A DNA stretch of 64,000 bases from Fagopyrum homotropicum (GCA_033239125.1 BSWB01000001.1:55767501-55831500); one strand, 5' to 3'. Shown: positions 44,900 to 56,987, numbered from the stretch's first letter. Notes: a model not told the origin generated them from the letters alone. Program-made: numbers and translations.

Positions 44900-46740
44900 G
44901 TAGATGATATTGCTGAATTAAAATTGGAAAAAAATAAGCTGCAAATAAATCTTAAAAATATAGGGGACAAAAAATCTGCTACTTTATTAGCTATCAAAGA
45001 AGAAAATAAAACATTAGTTATTGGAATCACCAACAAAATTTAACATCTTGGGGCAACAACTAATCTAAACCCTAAAACCAAAAAGCCCGTCGATTTTCCT
45101 TATAAGTATCCATTCTAAAGCGAAAATTTTCAGAAGAAGTTTTTAGTACCAAGTTTAATTAAAAATCCAAAACAAAAGAAGAACTACAAAAAGAGCCAGA
45201 AAATCAAGGAGATATTTGTTATATCTGACAAAGAAATGAATTCTCTAAGTAGCGATGAATCTGGTTACTACACTGATGAAGAAAAAATTTATCAACATAT
45301 GGGTTTAATTAAAATAAAATTAGACAAAAATAAGGGAAAAAGAGTTATAGATGTTAATGAAGTGGAAGAAGAGATAATTCCATAACAATAAGTTAACATG
45401 GCCCCTAGATCTTGTTATTAAGAATATGAATAAGGGTCAACGAGTTAACAAAGAGTTAATTTAAAATTCAAAGATTTTTTTATGAAAAACAGCTAAATTT
45501 GGAGTTAGGGTTATGCCAAACCATATACCTAACAAAAGAGAACTCTTGCTTGAACTCATCGGCAAAACTAGATCTAAGATTAATCTAGATGGAGTAAGAA
45601 ACCGAGAGGATGTGCTAGACTTTTGGAAGAAAAGTATGATGAACATTTAAACATGAGAGTTGAATGGAGATCTACAAATTTCCTAAATTATATCGACCAT
45701 AGTTTGTATGGGATCGTGACTGATTAATATGAAAGAATCAATGAAGAAATTAAAGAAACCTTAAGGGCAGTAGAACCACGAGATGTTATGTTTAGGCAAT
45801 TCTACAAAGCCTTATAATCTGAATTTATTGGAGAAAGAGATGATAAAGATAAAAAAATAATCGAATGACAAAGAAAATTAAATACTCTTCAAATTTATAA
45901 TATGAGATATCTAGAAAATTATCTTTTATAACTTTGAGTATTATTACTACAAGGTGGGAGAAATGCGATAAATATTCAAATGTTATTCAATAAACTTCCT
46001 AAACCCTTAAATGAACAAATTAGTGAAGGATACCAAGAATTGGTAGAAAATATAACTCAAAGGATACCCTAGGAAATAAATTAAGATTCATTGAAAAATG
46101 GGTTGAGAAAAAATGCGGAGAAGTTAAGGGAACTCAACATATAAAAAGAAAATTTCTAAATTGCTGGGATCTTCTTGGAGAATGGGGATGTAACTGAAGA
46201 GATCATCAGAAAAATGGTTATGGAAGAAAGTATTATAGGAAGAAAAAATTTAATAGATAAAGAAGGAACAAATATTAGAAAAAATATAATAGAAAACCCT
46301 TTGTTAAGAAAATAAGTTTTTTTTAAGAAAAATTTCTTATTGTCTAGAGAAGAAAAAGAGTTGCAAATGTTGGACATGTCAATAAATAAGTAGTTAACTA
46401 GTTATGCTAATGAATGCAAAATGAAGAAAGAATAATCAACTTCTTGAAGCTTTAGGGAGCTTAGATTATATTGAATTACAAAGAAGCTCTTGCCCTAGCC
46501 TTAAATAACAATAATAGGAGTTGGAGAAGCAATAGAGGAAGAAGAAGAATCTGAAAGTTTAGATTATGAGGAAATATGTGAAATGATGCAAGAAGAAGAT
46601 AGTGAAGCTCAAAGAAAAATGGAAGAAAGTTTTTCTTCATAAAAAATAACTACTGTAGCTCAATTGCAAGAAGGTGGCACTTCCGTCGACGAAGAGCAAC
46701 TAGAAAAAATGCATAGATCTGGGGCTGATTTCCCGATCAT
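44900..46740 (+). pseudogene. Decayed endogenous pararetrovirus (Caulimoviridae) capsid region
   Basis: The plus strand, read through many stops and frameshifts, shows a Lys/Glu-rich coiled-coil-like start (about 44920-45040), then a Ser/Asp-rich acidic part (about 45235-45375). A capsid-like core follows at about 45650-46020, with a conserved FY-A-sEF-GE segment and an NKLPKPLNEQISEGYQE segment. A Lys/Arg-rich tail (about 46200-46330) precedes remnants of a CxCWxC ... YANEC zinc knuckle (about 46358-46425). An acidic Glu-rich C-terminal part ends near 46740. This order is that of the coat protein of plant pararetroviruses. No RT, movement protein or intact ORF is present, so it is a dead fragment. 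The genus cannot be assigned by eye. Confidence 0.6.
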
Positions 46741-47059
46741 TGCTAAATAACAATTCTTTCCAATATTCTTAAAGTTTGTATGTGAAAAAAATGACTGAAA
46801 ATACCGTAGTAAAATTAACGAAAATCAAGCTACTTAAATAAACTTAATTAATTGGAAAATATCCAAAAATATAACAAAGAAAAAATAAGTACATTTATGT
46901 TTGTGCAATTCATGTAATCATTACTTCATTTCAAGATTTTGGTAAAAATGTACATTTGTTCGTGACACTAGGCACAAAAGATTTAGTGTCCAAACTATTA
47001 GTGGAACAATATGCACTCTAATTCAAGATTCAATGATATTACGTCTAGGTAACAATCAA
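46741..47059. other. AT-rich DNA before the LINE insertion
   Basis: No recognised content. Possibly more of the pararetroviral remnant. Confidence 0.35.
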
Positions 47060-47073
47060 AACTCACCAATACT
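47060..47073 (+). repeat. LINE target-site duplication, left copy
   Basis: AACTCACCAATACT, repeated exactly at 52521-52534. Confidence 0.92.
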
Positions 47074-47209
47074 ACACAGATTGGGGTCTCCATATTAAAA
47101 AACCTCTCTTCTCTCTCCTGGGTCCCCCGGTGATCGGCTCTACTCCGCCTAGCGCAGCCCTGGCTGCGCTATCCCCCCTCCCCCCCAACTCCACCCCTAA
47201 ACCCACCCC

Positions 47210-48904
47210 ATGGCCGGTTCTCGGAAGGCTCGTCGTCGTAACATCAAGATATCCGAGCTCCCCGGATCCACCCCTACTTACTGCCCCAAAAACAACACAT
47301 GCCTTAGCCCTAACCACGAAAAAACTCCTGAACCCTTACCAGACGAGATCATTCGATTGAACAACCTCAGACTCCTCCCAAAGAATCCCCCGCCACCAGT
47401 CCTATCGTCTACGTTGGTGTTTCCACCGTTGAGCCCAGCCCCTATGATCTTACCAACCTCGAATGCCCCCAAGGCTGACTCCTGCCCATCATCCTCCACC
47501 CCGTCGGAGTCCCACACGGATGTGCGTCCGGAGACTACCCTCCCTCTGACGCCCCCTGATCTTCCTGTCTACCTGATTCCCTCCACGGATGGATCTGACT
47601 CTGACCCCTCACCTCCCGCCTCCTCGGATACCCCAAAAGCTGGAACTGAAACGGACCCCCCGACTCCCTACTTTGCTAAGAGTGCTGATTCCGAGGTTGC
47701 TGTTCCTCAAACAATGCATGCCTCTTTGCACGTAGACCCCTCGATATCCCCCCAAGCTCCCATAATGCATGCGTGCATTAACAACCCTTCTTCACACGTC
47801 GGCCCTCCAGTTTCCTACTGTGACATTGCTTCCAGAAGCTTCGCTTGGAACCACGTCCCTCTCCCCTTCATCCCAGGGCTTGACTCAGGACTTATCCCAT
47901 TCACAGACGAGGACATTGATGACACAATGCGGAAGTGGAACCTTACCCTTGTGGGTTACCCATTAGGCAGCCCTATCTCCTTCCTGAGACTCTCCAAGTT
48001 CACCGATGAACACTGGAACACCATATCCAAACCCAAAATGCTCCGGAACGAGAACGGGATCTTCGTTTTCCACTTTGCAAGCGAGGATGATCTGAACTCC
48101 ATCCTGCTCGGTAGCCCCTGGATAGCTAACGACTCCACCACCATACTGTTGAAAAGATGGACCACCGATCTCCCCTTGGACTACTCTAGTCTCCATTCAG
48201 TGCCGGTATGGGCCACTCTCCACAACCTGAACTTCAGGTTTTGGTCCAAGACGATGCTGGCCAAGATTGGGTCCGCGTTGGGGACGCCCATTCTGACCGA
48301 CGCATGCTCTATCAACCATGACCGCCTTGGGTTTGCTCGGATTCTTGTTGAGATCCACGCCTCCCGGACACTACTTCGCGAGATCTCTCTCTACGGACCC
48401 AATGGTGCCACCTTCGTCCAAAAAGTAACATATGACTGGCTACCCCCTCGTTGCGACTCTTGTCTTGTTTTCGGACACTGCTGCTCGCTCCCTAAACAGA
48501 CAAGTTCGGAGGTTGTCACTTGCAAACCATGGAACGCTAAACCCCTTAAGACCCCCTCCCCGAACCCACAACACAAACTTCCCCCCATTCTCCCCACCCC
48601 AGAACCTTCCAGGATGATCTATCACTCCCTGAATGGACCCAACGCCTCTCCTAGGCCTCCCAAAGCCTTGACGAATACTCCTCCCTCGTCCCTTGTGCAT
48701 CCCTCCTACTTGCCAAGACCCCCGGAGCATACTTCTGAAGGTCTTACCCAAGCAAGCTATCTCTTGTTCCCCCTCCAATCCCTCCAACCCCTCCAATCCA
48801 AAACTCCTTTCCACCACCTACCGACTCCCTCATCCAAAACCACACGCCCCCTATCCCCTCAACTAACCATCCATCCCCCCATTGATTGCAAGTGTAATCA
48901 ATGA
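47210..48904 (+). CDS. LINE ORF1: DUF4283 / zinc-knuckle RNA-binding protein
   Basis: A 564-residue intact ORF starting at ATG 47210 (MAGSRKARRRN) after a C-rich leader. L1-type ORF1 proteins bind element RNA and act as chaperones in the RNP. The N-terminal ~220 residues are Pro/Ser/Thr-rich and low in complexity. The DUF4283 domain follows at about residues 235-330 (TMRKWNLTLVGYP ... FVFHFASEDDLNSILLGSPW). Then comes the linker (LPLDYSSLHSVPVWATLHNL), and a knuckle-like CDSCLVFGHCC in which the last Cys is out of place, so metal binding may be lost. The C-terminus is Pro-rich. The stop TGA at 48902-48904 is followed, 18 nt later and in the same frame, by the ORF2 start. Confidence 0.85.
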   Translation: MAGSRKARRRNIKISELPGSTPTYCPKNNTCLSPNHEKTPEPLPDEIIRLNNLRLLPKNPPPPVLSSTLVFPPLSPAPMILPTSNAPKADSCPSSSTPSESHTDVRPETTLPLTPPDLPVYLIPSTDGSDSDPSPPASSDTPKAGTETDPPTPYFAKSADSEVAVPQTMHASLHVDPSISPQAPIMHACINNPSSHVGPPVSYCDIASRSFAWNHVPLPFIPGLDSGLIPFTDEDIDDTMRKWNLTLVGYPLGSPISFLRLSKFTDEHWNTISKPKMLRNENGIFVFHFASEDDLNSILLGSPWIANDSTTILLKRWTTDLPLDYSSLHSVPVWATLHNLNFRFWSKTMLAKIGSALGTPILTDACSINHDRLGFARILVEIHASRTLLREISLYGPNGATFVQKVTYDWLPPRCDSCLVFGHCCSLPKQTSSEVVTCKPWNAKPLKTPSPNPQHKLPPILPTPEPSRMIYHSLNGPNASPRPPKALTNTPPSSLVHPSYLPRPPEHTSEGLTQASYLLFPLQSLQPLQSKTPFHHLPTPSSKTTRPLSPQLTIHPPIDCKCNQ

Positions 48905-48922
48905 ACCAAATACCCTTGTTTA

Positions 48923-51900
48923 ATGTTAGTACGATCTTGTGCTTGGAACATCAGGGGACTCAATGACCCTTTGAAACAAAAAGCTGTCCAATCACTTGCT
49001 AAGAAGCACCACCTCGATCTGTTTGCTATTCTGGAAACTCGCCTTCGCTCTGATAATGAGTTTCGAGTCTCGACTTCCCTCTTCCCATCCTGGAAACACA
49101 TTTCAAACTCTTCACTGTCTCACAATTGTCGTATTTGGGTATGGTAGAACCCGGCTAAGATCAATGTTACCACTACCATCATCACAGACCAACTCATTCA
49201 CTGCCTCATATCCAAACCTCTCCCGAACCCTAACCAAGCCACCTTTGCTGAGTTCTCCTTTGTATACGCCCACAACGCTTTGGATGATCGCGTGGGACTT
49301 TGGAACTCGATCACTACCCTTCGGATGCTCAGCTCCAACTGTCCATGGGCCCTGATAGGGGACTTTAATGTCACTTTATCCCCTGATGAGAAAATTACCA
49401 ACAACCTTCACAACTTCTCCCAGGCCTCTGATGAGATCGAATCCAACTTTGTGCAAAATGGCCTATCCGACCTGCCATTCTCTGGATGCAAGTATACCTG
49501 GACCAATAAATAAACGGGAAATCGTATATGGAGCAAGTTGGACCGTATCATTTCTAACAATGCATGGTCCGTTGCTTTCCCTAACTTTCATGCACACTTT
49601 GGTGTTGCGGACATCTCCGATCACTCTCCTGCACTGCTATTCACCGAGCACACTACCCCTCGGAGATCTTTCCCTTTCCGTTTCAACAACTTGTGGGTCA
49701 AACATGAGAAGTTTGGTGACACTGTAAGAGATGCCTGGAATGCTGAAATTCAGGGAAACCCCATGTTCAAACTCACAATGAAGCTGAGGATGCTCAAGCC
49801 CTTCCTCAAGAAATTTCCCAGTGTCAAGTTGGAGGAGCTCCACTCTAGCATCGACGAAAGTCACAGGCTACTTGAGGAAGTGCAAGCTAAATTGCAGGCT
49901 GATCCCCTCAATACTGAATTGCAAGAGAAGGATAGGGGAATCTCTCTTTCTCTCAAAGACTATCACTCCAGGCTATAACAGACGCTGGCCCAGCTTTCTA
50001 AAGAGAATTGGATCAAGTACGGTGACCAGTGTTCATCTTACTTCTTCAAGGGTGTCAAGATGCGTAGAAGTTCGAACCTCATCACTGCTATTAGAGGTCC
50101 CAATGGAGAGACTGCCTACGAGGCCGATGCTATTGGTGACTTACTGGTAAATCACTTCAGGACAATTCTCAATCCACAACTTACCTCCTCCAGAAGGTCC
50201 TATCCCCCATTGAGCCTGCCTTCTCTCAACACTGATGAGGTTGGCAATTTAATCGAGCCTGTCACGCCTGAAGAGATCAAGCTCGCCCTCTTCAGCATTG
50301 TTAACAACAAAGCCTCGGGGCCTGATGGCTACAATTCTCTTTTCTTTAAGGAAGCTTGGAGTATCATCCACCACGACTTCACTCTAGCGATCCAGGATTT
50401 TTTCGTTAACAAAAGAATGCTCAAGCAGGTTAATCACACCACCATCTCCCTGATTGCTAAGCATGACAATCCCATCACTCCATCGGACTTCAGACCCATA
50501 TCCTGCTGCAATACAACCTACAAGACCATATCCAAGATCCTTGCTAGACATTTAAACCTCATTCTCCCTAGCATCATAAGCCCCAACCAAAGTGCCTTCG
50601 TCTCGAAGCGGTCTATAAAGCATAATGTGCTGCTTTGCCAAGAACTCCTTCACAAGTATGGGAGACAACATATCTCTCCTAGGGTTGCTATGAAAGTCGA
50701 CATCTCCAAAGCTTTTGATTCTGTGAGCCATGAGTTCTTGCTGCACTGCCTTCGATCGATGAACTTCCCAGAGTCTTTCATATGTCTGATTAGTGAATGC
50801 ATCGGCTCTGCCTCCTACTCAATTAATGTAAATGGTGAACTGAAAGGCCACTTCAAAGGCTCTCGTGGACTTTGACAGGGATGCCCACTCTCCCCGCCAC
50901 TCTTTGCCATTGCTATGGAGTTTTTATCCAGGCTTATTACTGAGAGAACTGCTAACCCTGATTTCAACTTCCACCCCAAGTGTGCTTCACCTGCTATATC
51001 CCATCTAGCCTTTGCGGATGATCTCCTCCTCCTGTGCCGAGGGGACGCCAAGTCTATCTCTATCCTCATTGATGCCCTTAATGAGTTCAGCACCTGCTCC
51101 GACCTCGTTATCAACCCTAATAAATCTCACATCTTCACCGGTGGCCTGAACCATGCTGAGATTGATAATGTGGTTCGTCTTACTGGCATGAAACTCGGCT
51201 CTCTACCTTTCCCTTACCTTGGGGTCCCTATTGGAAGTAAGCGGTTAATGATTTGCGACTTTCTCCCACTGATTCACAAGATCACCCGGCATATCCACTC
51301 CTGGAGTGCCAAAACCCTTTCCTACGCTGGTCGTGCCCAACTTGTCAAAACAATCCTCTACTCGGCAAGTCAATACTGGTGCTCCTTGTTCTTCCTCCCT
51401 GCAAACGTTATCAGCACCATCAATGGGCTCATGAGATCATACCTCTGGTCCGGCATCCCTACTAGCAGGAGAGCCTTAGTGGCGTGGGAGACCATTTGTT
51501 CCCCTAAATCGGCTGGTGGACTGGCGTTCCCTGATCTTGGTACCAAGAATAAGGTTGCCCTATCTAGCCTCTTATTTGACCTTGACCGTGATCGCCCTAG
51601 CATTTGGAAGTCTTGGGTCGCTAAACATCTGTTCAAAAGGGACGAATCCATCTGGAATTGCTCCCCTAGAGCATCTAATTCGCAATTTTGGAAATCTCTC
51701 CTCGGCATCAGAGATGATCTCGCCAATCGTGCTCCTAGTGCTCCCATGAATGCCAACATCGTCAATCCGGATGGGTCCTTTGCTAGGAAGAAGATCTATG
51801 AATATATTAGACCTCCTCTCCATGCTTCACATCCCTCCTCTTTCAAAGCAATCTGGCTCCCCTCCAATCCCCCCAAAACCTCCTATATCGCCTGGCTTGC

Positions 51901-52357
51901 AGCCCTCAACCGTCTCCCCACTCTTACCAAGATTCAGGATTGGAACCTCACCAATGATGATACCTGTAAGCTTTGCAACGCTGCTCCCGAAGACGGCAAA
52001 CACCTTTGGAATCTCTGCTGCTATAGCGTACTGGTGTTGGACATTGTCTCTCGCTGGCTGAACATCCCCCACCCTACTCCCTTCCTTGACGACGTTTGGG
52101 CTTGGATGACTTCTTGGTCCAGGAAGAAGCCCCAACCACTGGATTGTGCAAAGATTGCCGCAATTGTTGCCTACATTTACTACATTTGGGTCGCTAGAAA
52201 CAAGCTTCTCTACTGCCAAGTCTTCACCCCACCTATTGAGTGTGCTTGGACGATCATACGGAGCGTTAAGACGCATTTCACCCATAATTGGAGGGATAGA
52301 TCGGCCCTCACCCGCGACATGGCATCTGCCCTAAACATTGCCCTACATTTCACCTAA
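48923..52357 (+). pseudogene. LINE ORF2: endonuclease, reverse transcriptase, zf-RVT (four in-frame stops)
   Basis: One frame of 1145 codons from ATG 48923 to TAA 52357, broken only by TAG 49145, TAA 49511, TAA 49976 and TGA 50873. The APE-type endonuclease shows SCAWNIRGLNDPLKQ, IGDFNVTLSP (about 49353-49380) and SDHSP (about 49616). RT shows NNKASGPDGYN, SLIAKHDNP-TPSDFRPISCCN, KVDISKAFDSV, QGCPLSPPLFA and FADDLLLL (51011-51034). The zinc ribbon is WNLTNDDTCKLC ... EDGKHLWNLCC (about 51940-52020). It would nick target DNA and copy the LINE RNA. All four stops are explicable as single C-to-T or G-to-A transitions (for example CGA to TGA before QGCPLSP), the pattern of methylated, silenced DNA. 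Confidence 0.88.
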
Positions 52358-52520
52358 TTCCTCATAATTTGATCGATACTCTCCCTTCATCCTTGCTGCT
52401 GTGTGCTATGCTTGTTTACTGCTGGTTTGTGTTTCTTTGGGTTGCGGTTTGAGTATGTAACGTATCCCGTATGTAACTTTCTCCTTCCCTATCTAATACA
52501 ATTAAACTTTCAAAAAAAAA

Positions 52521-52534
52521 AACTCACCAATACT
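52521..52534 (+). repeat. LINE target-site duplication, right copy
   Basis: AACTCACCAATACT directly after the poly(A), identical to 47060-47073. Confidence 0.92.
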
Positions 52535-52625
52535 CAGTTGGTCTAGTGGGATGTGGTGCTAGACTCCTTAAGTGGTTAGTATCGAGATTCGAGTTCGAAT
52601 CCTCCTGGCAGAATGTATGGAAAAA
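52535..52625 (+). repeat. tRNA-derived SINE-like sequence with Pol III A and B boxes
   Basis: TTGGTCTAGTGGGATG (about 52539-52554) resembles a Pol III A box. GAGTTCGAATCC (52591-52602) is an excellent B box. The 37-bp spacing is within the range for tRNA-derived SINEs. It does not fold into a complete tRNA. The downstream tail and the SINE 3' end are not defined. The LINE is inserted just 5' of it. Confidence 0.5.
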
Positions 52626-54447
52626 CTGATATTGGCAGGGGATACAAAAATATTTATGAATTGAATTGGTTTGGATAAATTTGTGTAATATATAATATTG
52701 TGGTTAAAATCTATAATTTGATACAAAGTAGGGATAAAAAGTAGAAAAAAAAAAGATAGGTAATAGTCACTAATAGTGACTATAAAAGGACGTAAATTAA
52801 TCATCATTAGTATATGTAGAGATGTAAGTTGATGTTATAATCGTATTTACGATTAATGAATTGAATTGGTTTCGTTAGTTTTATATGTATATGTACATAA
52901 TATAAACATATTTAAGATACTACAAGTTTGATTAGAAATGAAGCAAGTGATGTTTAATTATAGTGATAAGTGATTGATGCAAATGGTGATGTGTCCGTAT
53001 ACCAATATTAACATATGTAGAGATGTAAGTTGATGTCTTCATCTGTGTCCAACTGCTTAACGTGTACGTTCAATTAATATAGATTAGCATTAGTGTGATT
53101 TTAGGTTACGTGTCTCACATGCACATGACATTGGCTCTATGAACGCTCATATATTATAAGAATGGTTAGTTCAATGATTCAACATTTGCGCGCTAACAAA
53201 TCTCATTAATGAGAATGATAGATTTGGTTTTTCATTTATATAGATGGATATGGGGGACACATGAATGCCACAATATGTATGTATGTAGACAATAGTAATC
53301 ATACCCTTCAACTCAAATAAAAATGATAGATTCAAGAATTTAGTGGGTTAAATGATGAAACATGGAGGAGCATCATCATTTGCTTCTTCCTTTGTTTGCC
53401 TTTCTACTTTCTACCTTGCCTAAAAGCTCTATGTCGACCAATTTTTTTATAAAGATTCCGCCTATTACGAAATTCTCTTCATTTATTTTATAAGTTGAAA
53501 ATATTTTTACTTCTTGTGGATTCACAATTATAGGATGTGCATCGCTCAATTATTGTTATTTACATCGCTCAATTAAGCCATGACATTGGCCCAATGGGTG
53601 ACAACATCTTCTCGACAACCACCCAACACATTAGTTATAGTACGTCATAAGTTTTTCGACGTTACGTCAATCGAAAATGGATATTCACTCTTTGTTGACG
53701 CCTATTTCTTCATACGTAACATCGATTTTAATTTGTATCAACTTTCTAGATAGATTTTATGCTTTATATTTTGTTTTTTTATCTACTAGAGAGGATAAAG
53801 TAAAAGTTTTTCATTTATATAAACAAAAATTTAAAAATACACATATATATGTTAAAATTTGTAAACTATGTCACAAAGTAGAGATAGAAATAATTGGATG
53901 ATTTTCCTTAAGACAAAAAAAAAAAGAAAATTGATTTTATTTTTGGTACATGACAAGAAGAAGACAGAAAAAGAAGGAAGCATTCATCATTTTTAAATAT
54001 GACTTTATGCTCATGTACTTGGGCCTTTAAGAAATAGGGGCCCTTGAAAAACGGGGGCTCTGTGCAGAAGAACTTCCTGCACAGGTAGTTGGGTCGGGCC
54101 TGTTGTCCAATAATATCTAATCCTCAATATCCCTTCAATGGTGACCTACAAGTTTGTAGACTTTAGTCTTGGGTTTCCAATTGTGAGGTTCTTCGAATAA
54201 GAGAAAAAGAAAGAAGAACAAATATGAAGATTGTCACAACCAACAACGAGGAAGATATGGGACCTTCAAGGTATCTTTTGTAGATATATGATAGGTCAAA
54301 CCTACTCCGCAAGTATAATAGGATCAATCATATTATTGAGTGTTGAATTCACGGGGTTAGCGTCTTAATTGGATGTAACAATAAACAATTACGCTAAGCT
54401 AAAGGAAAAAAAGGAGTAAGGAAAGAAATATCTAGTTTGCAATTGTG
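52626..54447. other. AT-rich intergenic DNA
   Basis: No gene recognised. A 25-nt near-palindrome, CTGTGCAG...CTGCACAG, lies at 54060-54084. Confidence 0.4.
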
Positions 54448-55037
54448 GTCGTTCGCTCAAAAGTGTGTTAGCAAATAAGCTTTAAATTTATACCAAGAAT
54501 AAAAGCAACAGTGAACCCGCATTGTATGGATCAATCAATAATCGCAATATAAGCAAGTATTCAGGATCGATATCACAAACTTGGTGAAATCAAGCGGTAA
54601 AAGCAAATCTAGGTAAGACAAATTGCAATTAAAAGACAAATAACGAATATGTATGCAAGAATTGGGAAACACATATTCTAGAGATCAAAATATCTATTTG
54701 TGATTTTTGATTCAAGACTTCTAAAGATCTATGGACAAAGATGAGATTGCGAAGAACATATGTTTCTAAGACGGGATAACTTACGGTGAGGTTTCCTTAT
54801 CCACTTAATCCCAACCCAAAGGCTCTAAATAAAGGGTGTTGAGTCCTTTATAGGATAGAGATCTAAGGAAAGGAATTATACTTTCAAACTACACACTCAA
54901 TCTAAGGGAATCAAGTCAACTCACTAAGGTAAAGGATTGACACACTCAAACCTTAATAGAGGGTGTTGAGTCACTTATTACCTAGAACTCATCATTGTTG
55001 GCAACAAAGAAAGAGAATCACTAGGTAAGTCTCTTCC
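54448..55037 (-). repeat. Athila-like LTR end, cut by the Tekay insertion
   Basis: Starts CGTTCGCTCAAAAGTGTGTT with AGCAAATAAGCTTTAAATTTATA and GTGAACCCGCA-TGTA-GGAT following, matching the inner end of the Athila-1 LTR (5213-5300) in the same orientation. It is more diverged than either full LTR here, so it is a third subfamily. An ACTAGGTAAGTCTCTTCC run at its right end matches the (A)CCGGGTAAGTCTC motif of the Athila-2 LTR. Confidence 0.65.
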
Positions 55038-56987
55038 TGTAACACCCCAAATTCGCGGGACTCGGGATGCCACATTGCGCTAGGATCTCACAGTGGATCC
55101 TGACCCTAGCCCAACAAAACCTTACAACATGGCACTGACAAATATAAAACAAATACATAAAACTGTAAAACCAAAAGGTATACAAGATCATAGCCGAGTA
55201 TAAAGCAATACCTTCACACAGGAGGTATACAAAACATTATCCTCACGGAGGACGGAAACATAAAACAACCCCAAAACCATGACCACCTAATGTACGAGAG
55301 TCCTCGGCCTGTCACCCTGCCAGATCACTCAGCAGCTCGCCTATCCTACAAGGCATCTAAAACATGGTATGAAACCATTAGCTAACCATACGTATATAAG
55401 GTAATGCATAAGCACGAGTCATGAAAGATAAGCACATAATCATGATATCACATATTTACCCATTTTATTATCTTCATATAATAGACATTCACTCAAATCG
55501 TATATATATGAAAATATGTGACACTGGGAATGTATCATCCCCGCCTCTGAGTGCTATATCCTACTGGAGTGGTATCGGTCACACAACCCGTGTACCCGAT
55601 GGGAGTGGTTTGCGCCCTTCCTGTAAACCAGGTCTGACCTGACTACAAAAGAACCTCCCAAACTCCATGACAAGATGAAAGGGAAAAGTTATCACGGCCA
55701 CTACAATGGGCGGTCACTAAAACATCTCCTCTATTAAATAAGGAGGGCGGCCTGTGATATTATCTTGAAAATAGACTCGAATTGCTATTCTAATAACATA
55801 AATCCATAGATTGGCAATAATCAATTATCGCATTCTATCAAGCACATAACACACACCACTCATACAAACACCTGATATAAGGATGGTAGCTAAGTAAGTC
55901 GTATGGACTTACCTCAACCTCGTACAAACACAACCACGATCAACCTCCAATCCTGAGAGAGACACTGCCTAAAAATAAGGCTTAGAGATATATCAATCTC
56001 CTATCAATCAAAGGGGTCACACCTAGACCGAAGGGATCCATAGGATCATCCTCAACCTAAACCTAACAACCTAGTAATCCTCAAAGCCTCACAAGGCATA
56101 ACATGATCATAACATCATCAACACACCCTCAACTATACCTAGCATGATACTACACACTCATACTAGGAAAGAAGGGACACTGCCATCCATAAGAAAGCCC
56201 AAAAGGAAGACACACCTGCAAAACCAAGAGTAAGATACGGCTGGTGTAGGTGGGCGCAGGGGCGGCTGCAAGGTGGCGCAAGGGCGGCGACAGGCCGGCG
56301 CTGGGGCGGCTCCAAGGTGGCACAGGGGCGGATGGTGTGCAGAATGCACAATTTCAGCTCCTCTTCACTTCTTCACTCGAATCTCTTCACTTCTTCTTCT
56401 TCAGCCAGCAGCCAAGCACATACATATACATACATATATACATCAAATAAAGCCTATGAAGGCTGCCACAAGATCAATCTTGTGGAACCTAAGCTAGAAG
56501 GGAAGAAAAGAAGATAAGAAGAAAGAAAAGAAGAAAGAAAGGGGAGGAGGATGAAGATATTACCAAGTTGTAACCTAATCAGGCAAAGAACCACACCACA
56601 ACCTCAAGGGTGGCTAACACAAGCACAACAACGTCCTCAATCTTCAACCACAATCAAAGCCACACAAAAACTCTTCAAAACTCTCACAAGATCAAAGAAG
56701 AATAAGATGGAGATCCAAAGAAGGAAGGAGAAGAAGATGAACGTGAGACAAAAGATGAAGTTGCAAGAAGATGAAGCAAACCCTCATCCGTAAGCTAGGG
56801 AGGCTTATATAGGAAGCCAACCCAAAAGCACGAGTCAAGAGTCAACAAAGTCGGCTGCAACACACCCTAAACCACAGGGGCGACTCAAGGAGGCGCTGGT
56901 GCGGCCCCTGGCACACGTAGGGGCGGTTTAGGCCAAATCTGTACCCTTAACGCTCACTCTCAGCTCCTCCAGACTAAGGCTCTTACA
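55038..56987 (-). repeat. Tekay-like 3' LTR (1950 bp)
   Basis: On the minus strand it starts TGTAAGAGCCTTAG at 56987, directly after the polypurine tract (AGGGGGGTGAGA, 56988-56999). It ends GGGGTGTTACA at 55038, the usual TGTAA...TTACA ends of this clade. A TATATAAG box is at about 56806-56812. A GC-rich cluster at 56252-56331 repeats the motif GGGGCGGC(T) several times in an otherwise AT-rich LTR, with further copies at 56878-56935. Confidence 0.85.

Larger units (their letters stand above)
47074..52520 (+). mobile_element. Full-length LINE (L1-type, 5.4 kb) with 14-bp TSDs
   Basis: Bounded by the identical 14-mers AACTCACCAATACT at 47060-47073 and 52521-52534, with a short poly(A) (52512-52520) at the 3' end. 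It contains a C-rich 5' UTR, ORF1 and ORF2 with endonuclease, RT and zf-RVT regions. The coding DNA is clearly more GC-rich than the flanks. All coding lies in a single frame with stops but no frameshift. Confidence 0.92.

Noticed and set aside
46741..47059. Pararetroviral RT next to the capsid remnant
   Set aside because: No RT or protease motif could be read in any frame before the LINE insertion.
52535..52625. Functional tRNA gene
   Set aside because: A and B boxes are present but no acceptor stem or anticodon arm can be formed.
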